Source: UBA3537 sp045561735
GTDB taxonomy: Bacteria; Bacteroidota; Bacteroidia; Flavobacteriales; Flavobacteriaceae
DNA length: 64,000 bases
NCBI GenBank assembly: GCA_045561735.1
Contig: JBJKXC010000025.1
Location: forward strand, 1 to 64,000
Direction of reading: 5' to 3'
In this document: one piece after another, positions 25,644-33,975 of the stretch
How the letters are laid out: each line of letters opens with the position of its first letter
How positions within the stretch are numbered: the stretch's first letter is position 1
The notes under the pieces: generated by a model
Database searches by the model: none
What the model was told of the DNA's origin: nothing
The model's input: the letters and a program-made list of their open reading frames with translations, nothing else
Program-made: the position numbers and the translations under genes

Positions 25644-28367
25644 ATGAAATATTATTTTAGCACTATTTTATTATTCGTTTTTGGGGTGTGTTTTTCACAG
25701 GTCAAATTGCAGGGATATGTCAAGGATTCTCTAGGCAATGGTTTAGAATTGGCCAATGTGATTGCCATTAATAAAGCGACTAGTGCTTTGGATTCTTATG
25801 GCATCACTAATGAGGAGGGTCGCTTCCGATTGAATCTAAAAAAGAATTCTCAATACACCATTCAAGTGAGTTACATCGGAATGAAATCTTTGAGTCAGAA
25901 CTTAGAAACGGTCTCTGATAATGTTACTCAAAATTTTGTTATGCAGGAAGATAATGTCTTGGACGAGGTGGAATTGACTTACGAAATGCCAGTCACCGTT
26001 AGTGGCGATACGCTCACCTATAATGCAGATTCATTTAACAAAGGAACAGAACGCAAGTTAGAAGATGTTTTAGAGAATTTACCTGGAGTTGAAATCAACG
26101 ACGATGGCCAAGTAGAGGTGGAAGGAAAAGTAGTTACCAAAGTCATGGTTGAAGGCAAAGATTTTTTTGATGGAGATAGTAAATTAGCCACTAAAAATAT
26201 CCCCTCCAACGCGGTTGATAAGGTCCAAGTTTTGAAAAATTATGCTGAGGTAGGTCAGCTCAGTGGTGTCAGAAATAATCAAGATAATATTGCCATCAAC
26301 ATCAAACTTAAAGAAGGGAAAAAGAATTTTTGGTTTGGAAATGTATTGGCAGGTGCTGGGGAGCCAGAGGTACATCCAAGTGTTGAATCATTATACCTGA
26401 TTCAACCCAAACTTTTTTACTATAGTCCTGAGTACAGCATTAATTTCATTGGCGATTTAAACAACATAGGCGAAGTTGCTTTTACAAGGCGAGATTATTT
26501 TAATTTCACGGGTGGCTTTAAGAGACCTGGTCTAAGTAGCGGAACAAATTTGAATTTAGGCAGCAATGACATTGGTGCTTTAACGCTTCAGAATAACCGT
26601 GCTAAGGACATCAACACAAAATTTGGAGCCGCCAACTTTAGTTGGTCTCCAAAAAGTTCTCTTGACCTTGGAGGGTTTGCTATTTTTTCCAATAGCCGGA
26701 ATGAATTGCAGCAAAACCGCTTCATTCAATATACGGAAGCCGGTATTGGAATCCCAAATGAAGAAACGGAAAGCAACACCTTTCAAGAAAATAATTTAGG
26801 GATGCTCAAATTCTCTACAAAATACCAACCTAATGCGAATAATCAAATGGACTATGAGGTTTTCGCACAAATGTCGAAAACCGAACAAGATCAAAGATTT
26901 TTCTCCTCAATTAATAGTTCGATAGATCAGCTAGAAGAAGCCACACCATTCAACGTAAGTCAAAACTTAAACTACTATTACACACTTGACGAGAACAACA
27001 TCTTTGCATTAGAGGCACAGCATGTTATCAAAGACGAAGACCCTTTTTACAATGCTATTTTAGAAGATAAGTTCAATTACGACAGTACGGCGGCTAATTT
27101 AGGGTTAGACGAGACGCAAAGCAATTATAATTTAGCGCAAGAAAAGCGCGTCCAATCCAATCAATTAGACGCCAAACTTGATTATTGGCGAATTCTCAAT
27201 AAAAAGAGCAATTTAAATTTTACCTTAGGAACGATTTTGAGCCATCAAAAATTTGACTCTAATATTTTTCAATTCTTGGATGATGGTTCCAGTTTGGACA
27301 CCTCGCCGAGTGCGAACGATTCTTCACATGTAAACGCAATTGACTACAAATTTGCCGATTTATATTTAGGACTTCATTACCGATTGAAAACAGGTATTTT
27401 CACATTTACTCCAGGAGTTTCTGGCCATGTTTACAATGTAACTAACACGCAGTTTGGACAAAAAGTGACGGATAACTTTTTTAGGTTTCTACCGGACTTA
27501 AACGTGCGCATAGAGCTTAAAAAAAGTGAGACATTAACTTTGAACTACCGAATGCAAAACCAGTTTACAGACGTATCTAATTTTGCGAGTGGTTTGGTAC
27601 TAAACAATTATAATTCTTTGTTTTCTGGTAACCCCTACTTAGAAAATGCATTGTCACACAATCTTAGTTTGTTTTATTACAGCTTTAATATGTTTAATTA
27701 CACCAATGTCTTCGCCAGTCTTAATTATAACAAAAGCATAGACAACATCCGTACGCAATCTGTGTTTACACCCGGCAGTGTCATTCGGGTCTCTACACCA
27801 TTTAATTCTCCTTTTGCAGATGAAAGTATTACGGCCAATGGCCGCTTTCAGCGCACTTTTGGAAAAATTAGAGGTACGCTCCGCGCCAATTTCAATTATT
27901 CTAAATTCAATCAATTTGTACAAGGCCGCCGTTCGCAAAACGAAACGTTTTCTCAGACTTACCGCGCCCAGCTACGCACCAATTTTAGAACGGCGCCTAA
28001 TCTAGATTTAAGCTACCGTTACACCATTCAGGACAACAATTTGGGACAAAACACCACCAAATTCTTCACCAAAACCCCAACAGTTGAACTCGATGCTTTG
28101 TTTTTGAAAGTATTTACTTTTAAAACGGATTATTCCTTTAATGATTTCAGCGACGAGACCGGCACCATTAATACATTTGAGTTTTGGAATGCCTCTTTAT
28201 CTTATCGTAAAGACGAAGATGCTAAATTTGAGTATGAAATCAAGGCGACCAACTTGCTGGATACGCGTTCGCAGAACCAGAGTAGTGCAGGTAATATATC
28301 GGTCAGTGCAACAGAGTATTTTATTCAACCGCGGTTCATCACATTTCGAATACGATATGTGCTTTAA
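25644..28367 (+). CDS. Outer-membrane beta-barrel protein, TonB-receptor-like
   Basis: This protein has about 907 residues. The start at 25644 gives the signal peptide MKYYFSTILLFVFGVCFSQ; an in-frame ATG at 25521 would overlap the GLPGLI gene and bury the signal. A carboxypeptidase-regulatory-like domain follows (about 20-100, GYVKDSLGNGLELANVIAIN). Then comes a plug-like region (about 110-205, LEDVLENLPGVEINDDGQVE) and a long barrel. No SusD partner is adjacent. It belongs to the group of TonB-receptor-like barrels found beside GLPGLI genes; the substrate is unknown. Confidence 0.85.
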   Translation: MKYYFSTILLFVFGVCFSQVKLQGYVKDSLGNGLELANVIAINKATSALDSYGITNEEGRFRLNLKKNSQYTIQVSYIGMKSLSQNLETVSDNVTQNFVMQEDNVLDEVELTYEMPVTVSGDTLTYNADSFNKGTERKLEDVLENLPGVEINDDGQVEVEGKVVTKVMVEGKDFFDGDSKLATKNIPSNAVDKVQVLKNYAEVGQLSGVRNNQDNIAINIKLKEGKKNFWFGNVLAGAGEPEVHPSVESLYLIQPKLFYYSPEYSINFIGDLNNIGEVAFTRRDYFNFTGGFKRPGLSSGTNLNLGSNDIGALTLQNNRAKDINTKFGAANFSWSPKSSLDLGGFAIFSNSRNELQQNRFIQYTEAGIGIPNEETESNTFQENNLGMLKFSTKYQPNANNQMDYEVFAQMSKTEQDQRFFSSINSSIDQLEEATPFNVSQNLNYYYTLDENNIFALEAQHVIKDEDPFYNAILEDKFNYDSTAANLGLDETQSNYNLAQEKRVQSNQLDAKLDYWRILNKKSNLNFTLGTILSHQKFDSNIFQFLDDGSSLDTSPSANDSSHVNAIDYKFADLYLGLHYRLKTGIFTFTPGVSGHVYNVTNTQFGQKVTDNFFRFLPDLNVRIELKKSETLTLNYRMQNQFTDVSNFASGLVLNNYNSLFSGNPYLENALSHNLSLFYYSFNMFNYTNVFASLNYNKSIDNIRTQSVFTPGSVIRVSTPFNSPFADESITANGRFQRTFGKIRGTLRANFNYSKFNQFVQGRRSQNETFSQTYRAQLRTNFRTAPNLDLSYRYTIQDNNLGQNTTKFFTKTPTVELDALFLKVFTFKTDYSFNDFSDETGTINTFEFWNASLSYRKDEDAKFEYEIKATNLLDTRSQNQSSAGNISVSATEYFIQPRFITFRIRYVL

Positions 28368-28386
28368 TCTAAACTATTGGCGTCGC

Positions 28387-29643
28387 TTATAAATTAAATG
28401 CGCTTTTAATCGCGGGAACGAGGTCTAGTTTTTCCCACGTAAAAAGTTCCACATTCATTAGCTTACTTTCACCATTGAGTTGTTCAAACTTTTTTTCAAC
28501 TATGCGGTTGGTTCGCCCCATATGACCATAAGCTGCGGTTTCTAAATATATGGGAGCTCGCAGTTTGAGCCGCTTTTCAATGGCAGCTGGTTTTAAGTCA
28601 ATGAGTTCAGTAATTTTTTGCGCAATGTCTCCATCAATTAAACTGACATGGGCTGTACCATATGTATTTACATACACCCCCATAGGCTCAGCCACCCCAA
28701 TGGCATAACTTACCTGGACTAGGATTTCATCACAGAGACCAGCAGCAACCATGTTCTTAGCAATGTAGCGCATTGCATAGGCAGCTGAACGGTCTACTTT
28801 GCTAGGGTCTTTTCCTGAAAAAGCACCACCGCCGTGAGCCCCTTTTCCTCCGTAAGTGTCTACAATAATTTTTCTTCCAGTAAGTCCAGTATCCCCGTGA
28901 GGGCCTCCAATTACGAACTTCCCAGTGGGGTTGATGTGGTAGTTGATGTTATCATTGAAAAGCACTTGAATGCTTTGCGGTAGTTTTGCAACAACACGTG
29001 GTATTAAAATCGTTTTTAGATCTTTTTCAATGGTGTTTAACATGGCTTTTTCATCCGCTAAAAATGGATCGTGTTGGGTAGAAATAACTACAGAATCGAT
29101 GCGAAGTGGGACGTTGTCATCAGTGTATTCAATCGTGACTTGACTTTTTGAGTCTGGGCGCAGGTAGCGAATGGCTTTATCTTCACGGCGCAAGGCTGCA
29201 AGTTCTTTTAATATGCGTTGAGAAAGTTCAAGTGCCAATGGCATGTAATTTTCAGTTTCGTTGGTTGCATAACCAAACATAATACCTTGGTCCCCTGCTC
29301 CTTGTGCTTCAGGAGTGGCTTTATCGACCCCCCGGTTGATGTCTTCGGATTGTTCGTGAATTGTTGATAGAACCCCACAAGAATTTCCATCAAACATATA
29401 TTCTCCTTTAGTATAACCAATTTTATTAATGGTGTTTCGTGCAATTTTCTGCACATCCAAATAGGTTTTAGATTTGACTTCCCCCGCTAAAATTACCTGC
29501 CCTGTAGTTACCAAAGCTTCACAAGCCACCTTAGATTGCGGGTCAAAAGCGAGAAAATGATCGATAATTGCATCGCTAATTTGGTCTGCCACTTTATCTG
29601 GGTGTCCTTCAGAGACACTTTCGGATGTAAATAAATAACTCAT
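28387..29643 (-). CDS. metK: S-adenosylmethionine synthetase
   Basis: This 418-residue cytoplasmic enzyme makes SAM from methionine and ATP. The N-terminal FTSESVSEGHPDKVADQISD, the signature GAGDQGIMFGYAT and the C-terminal GGGAFSGKDPSKVDRSAAY are all diagnostic. A candidate SAM-II riboswitch lies in its 5' leader (29701-29750), so feedback by its own product is likely. Confidence 0.97.
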   Translation of the reverse strand: MSYLFTSESVSEGHPDKVADQISDAIIDHFLAFDPQSKVACEALVTTGQVILAGEVKSKTYLDVQKIARNTINKIGYTKGEYMFDGNSCGVLSTIHEQSEDINRGVDKATPEAQGAGDQGIMFGYATNETENYMPLALELSQRILKELAALRREDKAIRYLRPDSKSQVTIEYTDDNVPLRIDSVVISTQHDPFLADEKAMLNTIEKDLKTILIPRVVAKLPQSIQVLFNDNINYHINPTGKFVIGGPHGDTGLTGRKIIVDTYGGKGAHGGGAFSGKDPSKVDRSAAYAMRYIAKNMVAAGLCDEILVQVSYAIGVAEPMGVYVNTYGTAHVSLIDGDIAQKITELIDLKPAAIEKRLKLRAPIYLETAAYGHMGRTNRIVEKKFEQLNGESKLMNVELFTWEKLDLVPAIKSAFNL

Positions 29644-29700
29644 AAAATAATTTTATGAAAACAAAAAGAAGATTGCAAGGCTAGTGAAGTAGTTTATACT

Positions 29701-29750
29701 GCTTTAGCTTTTTTTTAATGAGGTTGCAATCAGATCAAATTTGTCCTCTG
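29701..29750 (-). ncRNA. Candidate SAM-II (SAM-alpha) riboswitch in the metK leader
   Basis: Read on the minus strand, GAGG (29748-29745) pairs with CCTC (29723-29720). Between them lies a loop containing TTTGATCTGATTGCAA. An A-rich linker follows, then GCTAAAGC (29708-29701). The order of TTTGAT, TTGCAA, A-rich linker and GCTAAAG matches the conserved core of the SAM-II class as I remember it, and the position before metK fits a SAM sensor. The P1 stem is short (4 pairs), so a covariance search is needed to be certain. Confidence 0.62.
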
Positions 29751-29758
29751 TGTTTTTG

Positions 29759-29766
29759 CAAATTTA
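29759..29766 (-). promoter_or_regulatory. -7 element of the metK transcript
   Basis: TAAATTTG on the minus strand matches TAnnTTTG. Its predicted start near 29752 falls immediately before the riboswitch candidate, which is consistent with a leader that begins with the aptamer. No clear -33 TTG was found. Confidence 0.45.
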
Positions 29767-29857
29767 ATAAATAAAGCATTATTAAAAAAGTTTTACTGCA
29801 AAACGAACCAACTAAAATTTAAAAAAATAGAGTACTTTTACCCCCTTATTTTTAAAA

Positions 29858-30949
29858 ATGTTTCGACTTTTAATTTGGTTTTTTTGCGCTCCTTTCTTTT
29901 TTAGTTTCTCTCAAGAAAACAAAGGTAATAGTTATGTAGATATTAATCATTTCAAGGGCTATGTACCGCTTCATAATCCAGATATACTACATTTAATTAA
30001 AGGGCGCCCAGAAGGGACTCTAATTGCCTGGAATCAAAGTACGGATGGTCAAAAAGAATGGCATAGACATTATAACTATCCAGATTATGGCGCATCCTTT
30101 ATGCTTCAAGATTTTCAAAACCCTGTTCTTGGAAAGGCCTATGGATTTTATGGGCATTTTAATTTTTACTTTTTAAAGCGTCGTATGATGCTACGTATTG
30201 GACAAGGTGTTGTAATCTCCTCAAACCCCTATGATAAAAATTCAAACCCAAAAAACATTGCTTTTGGATCTAAGTTGCTAGCTAGCCCTTATCTGATGCT
30301 AAATTATAAGAAGTTGAATCTGATAGGGCCTTTAGGTATTCAATCTGGATTGCTTTTATTTCATGCTTCCAATGGGAATATTAAAGCCCCTAATACAAGT
30401 GTAAACACTATAGCATTTAATATTGGTTTAAATTACGACTTAGGCAGCAAAGAAATAATTCCTGAATATTTGCCGGAGGAAGTATTTATTTCAGAGGGTT
30501 TGAAAATAAATTTAGTATTTCGATCTGGGCTTAATCAGATTAGTGTTGTGGGTGGTTCGCAGTTTCCTTTTTATACATTTTCAGTGTACGCAGACAAGCG
30601 GTTCAATTTTTTTAGTGCCTTTCAATTTGGATTTGAAGCTTCTTTTTCACAGGCATTAAAAGAAGAGATTTACTATCGAAGCGTTGCATTTCCAGAAACA
30701 ACCTCAGATTCAAATGCGGATTACAGACGTATTGGAACTTTCTTAGGTTATGAGTTGTTCATAAATAATTTATCAGCTTTTGCTCAGCTTGGTTACTATA
30801 TTTATTATCCCTACGATTTTGAAGGCCGCTTGTACAACAGAATCGGGTTAAAATATTATTTTGGGGGTCAATGGTTTGGCGCGTTTTCTGTTAAATCTCA
30901 TAGTGCCACAGCTGAAGCAATTGAGTTTGGAATTGGAATACGTTTTTAA
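29858..30949 (+). CDS. Acyloxyacyl hydrolase / lipid A deacylase-like (PagL family) outer-membrane protein
   Basis: This 363-residue protein has a signal peptide (ending FFSFSQ) and an amphipathic beta-barrel pattern to the C-terminus (FGIGIRF). LLLFHASNGN places His169, Ser171 and Asn172 in an HxSN arrangement like that of PagL lipid A 3-O-deacylases. It is larger than classical PagL, as is common in the Bacteroidota. Removal of a lipid A acyl chain is inferred from the family and not proven for this group. The next gene overlaps by one base (TAATG). Confidence 0.75.
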   Translation: MFRLLIWFFCAPFFFSFSQENKGNSYVDINHFKGYVPLHNPDILHLIKGRPEGTLIAWNQSTDGQKEWHRHYNYPDYGASFMLQDFQNPVLGKAYGFYGHFNFYFLKRRMMLRIGQGVVISSNPYDKNSNPKNIAFGSKLLASPYLMLNYKKLNLIGPLGIQSGLLLFHASNGNIKAPNTSVNTIAFNIGLNYDLGSKEIIPEYLPEEVFISEGLKINLVFRSGLNQISVVGGSQFPFYTFSVYADKRFNFFSAFQFGFEASFSQALKEEIYYRSVAFPETTSDSNADYRRIGTFLGYELFINNLSAFAQLGYYIYYPYDFEGRLYNRIGLKYYFGGQWFGAFSVKSHSATAEAIEFGIGIRF

Positions 30950-30993
30950 TGTTTAAAGTTTTCAGAGTTATCAAAATGAATAACAATAGGGCT

Positions 30994-31740
30994 ATGAAAT
31001 ATTTAATTTATACACTTTTCTCTCTCATAATTTTTTCTTGTGATCAAGAAGATGCTTGGGACTGCATACAAGCCTCAGGTGCCACGGTTTTTCAAGAATT
31101 AAAGGTAGCACCCTTTGAAAGAATTCTGGTCAATAGGGACATCGAATTGATTGTAAAACAAGGGATGGATTATAAAGTTGAAATTCAAACGGGCGCCAAC
31201 CTTGTCAATGATATTGAGGTCGTTGTTTTAGATTCTCAACTTCAATTAACCGATCACAATACTTGCAACTTGGTTCGGGACTATGGACTTACCAAAATGA
31301 TTGTTACAACCCCTTTCTTGAGTGAAATAAGAAGCAGTACACAATATTTAACATCATCCGATGGGGTTTTAACTTTTGAAAACTTAAAACTTATTTCTGA
31401 AAATTTCAATTCCGATTATATAAGCTCTGGGGATTTTAACATGACTGTAAATTCACAAACGCTTTCTGTTCTAGCAAACAGTTTGTCCGTTTTTGAAATC
31501 TCTGGATTTACGGATTCATTATCTGTAGGGCTTTATGGCGGCGTCTGTGAATTTAAAGGGGCGAATTTAATAGCACAACATGTTCAAATATTTCATAGAA
31601 GCAGTCACGATATAATTGTAAATCCACAACAATCTTTAGAAGGCGAAATTCGAAGCGTAGGAGATGTCATCAGTATTCAGACCCCAGCCGTTGTTGATGT
31701 TGAGCAGTATTATACAGGCCAGTTGTTGTTTTTAGATTGA
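30994..31740 (+). CDS. GIN-domain (DUF2807) lipoprotein
   Basis: This lipoprotein has about 248 residues. The chosen start gives MKYLIYTLFSLIIFSC as signal peptide and lipobox. Earlier in-frame ATGs at 30949 (overlapping the previous stop as TAATG) and 30976 are possible. The mature part (FERILVNRDIELIVKQGMDY, IVTTPFLSEIRSSTQYLTSS) follows the repeating beta-strand pattern of the head-GIN/putative auto-transporter adhesin domain. Function is unknown. The spacing suggests co-expression with the lipid A deacylase-like gene. Confidence 0.82.
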   Translation: MKYLIYTLFSLIIFSCDQEDAWDCIQASGATVFQELKVAPFERILVNRDIELIVKQGMDYKVEIQTGANLVNDIEVVVLDSQLQLTDHNTCNLVRDYGLTKMIVTTPFLSEIRSSTQYLTSSDGVLTFENLKLISENFNSDYISSGDFNMTVNSQTLSVLANSLSVFEISGFTDSLSVGLYGGVCEFKGANLIAQHVQIFHRSSHDIIVNPQQSLEGEIRSVGDVISIQTPAVVDVEQYYTGQLLFLD

Positions 31741-31878
31741 TAAAAATTATAATTATCAATACTTTTAGCTTTTATTTTATCGTATTATAATAAATGCCTG
31801 AAGCAACGAATAAAAAAAGAAATTAAATTTTAATTTGACAAAAAAATATTTACTTTAGCAACTCATTTAATAAAAAGC

Positions 31879-31947
31879 ATGAATAAATTAAATTATACAT
31901 TTTATAACTGGTATTATTTCTTTTTTAACAAAAGAATCGGGGCCTAG
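31879..31947 (+). CDS. Aromatic-amino-acid leader peptide (attenuator)
   Basis: A 22-codon open reading frame precedes pheA by 64 bases. It encodes four Phe, four Tyr and one Trp, with a dense run YNWYYFFF at residues 9-16, and ends IGA-stop. Nine aromatic residues of 22 is far above chance and matches the composition expected of a ribosome-stalling leader for a Phe/Tyr operon. The last codons overlap the 5' arm of a possible antiterminator (31936-31943). Confidence 0.8.
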   Translation: MNKLNYTFYNWYYFFFNKRIGA

Positions 31948-32011
31948 CACGTGTAATTTAAAAATGTAAATTTCAACAGGAGTCTCGATGTAAACATCGA
32001 GATTTTTTTTT
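31936..32011 (+). promoter_or_regulatory. Transcription attenuator of the pheA operon
   Basis: The terminator stem TCTCGATG (31983-31990) pairs with CATCGAGA (31995-32002) and is followed by nine Ts (32003-32011) that run straight into the pheA ATG. An alternative pairing joins ATCGGGGC at 31936-31943 to GTCTCGAT at 31982-31989 (8 pairs, two of them G-U). It uses the same 5' terminator arm, so the two structures exclude each other. A ribosome stalled on the aromatic codons leaves the antiterminator arm free. A ribosome at the leader stop codon covers it, and the terminator forms. Confidence 0.78.
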
Positions 32012-32833
32012 ATGATAAAAAAAGTCGCTATACAAGGAGTAAAAGGATCATTTCATCACTTGGTTACGCAAAATTATTTTGCAACTGCAGTTGAAATAGA
32101 ACCCTTTCTTACTTTTAAAGAAGCCGTGAACGCTCTCAGTGAGAAAAAAGTAGAGGCTGCTGTAATGGCTCTTGAAAACTCCATTGCTGGCTCCATCATA
32201 CCAAATTACGCCTTGATAGACAACAATGCCCTGCACATTACTGGTGAATATTATTTGGATGTACAACACAATTTAATGGCACTTCCTGGGCAAACCATCG
32301 CCGATATCAAAGAAGTCTGTTCCCATCCTATGGCCCTTTTGCAATGCCAAGAATTTTTTGATCAATATTCTCACATTAAATTGGTTGAAGATAGCGATAC
32401 GGCTGAGGTGGCAGAAAGAATTAACAAACACCAATTGAAAGGAATCGCTGCCATTGCAAGTTCAGCGGCAGCCGAAATTTTTAAGCTTCAAATTTTAGCT
32501 AATAACATACAAACCATTCAAAGTAATGAAACACGGTTTGTGATTTTAGAACGGCAGCCTCATCCAACTTCAACTATTAACAAAGCATCTTTGAAGTTTT
32601 TGTTAGACCACAAACGTGGCAGCTTGGCTGCGATGCTAAATGTCATGAGCGATTGCAATTTAAACCTAACCAAGATTCAATCCCTTCCTAAAATTGACAC
32701 CCCTTGGAAATATGCATTTTTTGTTGATGTCACTTTTGATACTGAAGAAAATTATGAAAAGGCAAAGGCTTTAATGAACATCATGGCCGAAGAATTTAAG
32801 GTTCTTGGAACCTATAAAAACGCAAAAAAATGA
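32012..32833 (+). CDS. pheA: Prephenate dehydratase
   Basis: This 273-residue enzyme converts prephenate to phenylpyruvate, the committed step to phenylalanine. The catalytic domain spans about residues 1-180 (VMALENSIAGSIIPNYALID, SNETRFVIL with TRF at 174-176). A C-terminal ACT domain covers about 193-270. Its regulatory motifs differ from the classical GALV/ESRP pair: RGSLAAML stands at 202-209 and QSLP at 223-226. The ATG immediately follows the attenuator T-run. It overlaps the next gene by 4 bases. Confidence 0.95.
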   Translation: MIKKVAIQGVKGSFHHLVTQNYFATAVEIEPFLTFKEAVNALSEKKVEAAVMALENSIAGSIIPNYALIDNNALHITGEYYLDVQHNLMALPGQTIADIKEVCSHPMALLQCQEFFDQYSHIKLVEDSDTAEVAERINKHQLKGIAAIASSAAAEIFKLQILANNIQTIQSNETRFVILERQPHPTSTINKASLKFLLDHKRGSLAAMLNVMSDCNLNLTKIQSLPKIDTPWKYAFFVDVTFDTEENYEKAKALMNIMAEEFKVLGTYKNAKK

Positions 32834-33975
32834 CGGCAGTTGCAAAGCGATTACACAACGTTGAGGAATATTATTTTTCAAAGAAATTAAAGGCTGTTCG
32901 TGCACTTATTTCTGAAGGCGCTCCAGTAATTAATCTTGGGATTGGAAGCCCTGATTTACCTCCTCAGCCCAGAGTTGTAGAAGCTTTAAAAACTAGTATG
33001 ATAGATCCCAACGCACATAAATACCAGAGCTATCAAGGACTGCCAGAACTCAGAAAAGCCATTTCTAATTTTTACAAAAATAACTACGGGATTTCTTTAA
33101 ACCCAGAAAAAGAAATACTGCCACTTATGGGAAGTAAAGAAGGGATCATGCACATTTCAATGGCCTATCTTAACGAGGGAGATGCCGTTTTAATTCCAAA
33201 CCCTGGCTACCCAACCTACAGCGCAGTTACTAAATTGATGGGTGCAAAGACTATGTTTTATGATTTGAAAGCCGAAAGTCAATGGCAACCCAATATTGCA
33301 AAACTAGAAGCTTTGGACCTGTCCAATGTGAAGCTTATGTGGGTCAATTATCCACACATGCCCACTGGGACCCTCGGCGATACTAACCGTTTGGAAGCCT
33401 TAATTCAATTTGCCACCAGGCATGAGATCTTATTGATTAATGACAACCCTTACAGTTTTATTTTGAATGACAATCCTCAAAGTATTTTTAACTACCAAGG
33501 TGCCAAAGCATGTTGTTTAGAGCTTAATTCTTTGAGTAAAAGCTTTAATATGGCTGGCTGGCGCGTAGGAATGCTTTCTGGAGCAGCCCATCACATTAAA
33601 AATGTTTTAAAGGTCAAAAGCAACATGGATTCAGGTATGTTCTATGGTGTTCAAAAAGGGGCGATTGAAGCATTAAATACATCCAATGATTGGTTTGATA
33701 ATTTGAATTCAACTTATAAAAAACGCCGCAATTTGGTTTGGAAATTGGCCTCTCAGCTGGACTGTACATATGATAAAAATACCACAGGGATGTTTGTATG
33801 GGCTAAATTGCCAAACGCTTTAGATTCAGAAGAATTTATAGACAATTTACTGCTTGAAAAACATATTTTTATTGCCCCAGGAACAATTTTCGGTTCCAAT
33901 GGAAAAGGTTATGTTCGTTTTTCATTGTGTGTTGATGAAAATGCGATTAACGAAGCTATAATACGTACCAAATGA
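32830..33975 (+). CDS. Class I/II aminotransferase of the aromatic operon
   Basis: This 381-residue PLP aminotransferase (fold type I) includes INLGIGSPDLPPQPRVVEAL, NPGYPTYSAVTKLMGA and the PLP-lysine region NSLSKSFNMAGWRVGML. Its position between pheA and tyrA, with ATGA overlaps on both sides, indicates transamination of phenylpyruvate and hydroxyphenylpyruvate (or prephenate) to Phe and Tyr. Sequence alone does not fix the substrate. Confidence 0.9.
   Translation: MTAVAKRLHNVEEYYFSKKLKAVRALISEGAPVINLGIGSPDLPPQPRVVEALKTSMIDPNAHKYQSYQGLPELRKAISNFYKNNYGISLNPEKEILPLMGSKEGIMHISMAYLNEGDAVLIPNPGYPTYSAVTKLMGAKTMFYDLKAESQWQPNIAKLEALDLSNVKLMWVNYPHMPTGTLGDTNRLEALIQFATRHEILLINDNPYSFILNDNPQSIFNYQGAKACCLELNSLSKSFNMAGWRVGMLSGAAHHIKNVLKVKSNMDSGMFYGVQKGAIEALNTSNDWFDNLNSTYKKRRNLVWKLASQLDCTYDKNTTGMFVWAKLPNALDSEEFIDNLLLEKHIFIAPGTIFGSNGKGYVRFSLCVDENAINEAIIRTK

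Noticed and set aside
31851..31858. TACTTTAG as a -7 element for the aromatic operon leader
   Set aside because: It differs from TAnnTTTG at one conserved base, and the nearest TTG (31835-31837) is only 13 bases upstream, so I did not call it. It is still the best-placed candidate before the leader peptide.
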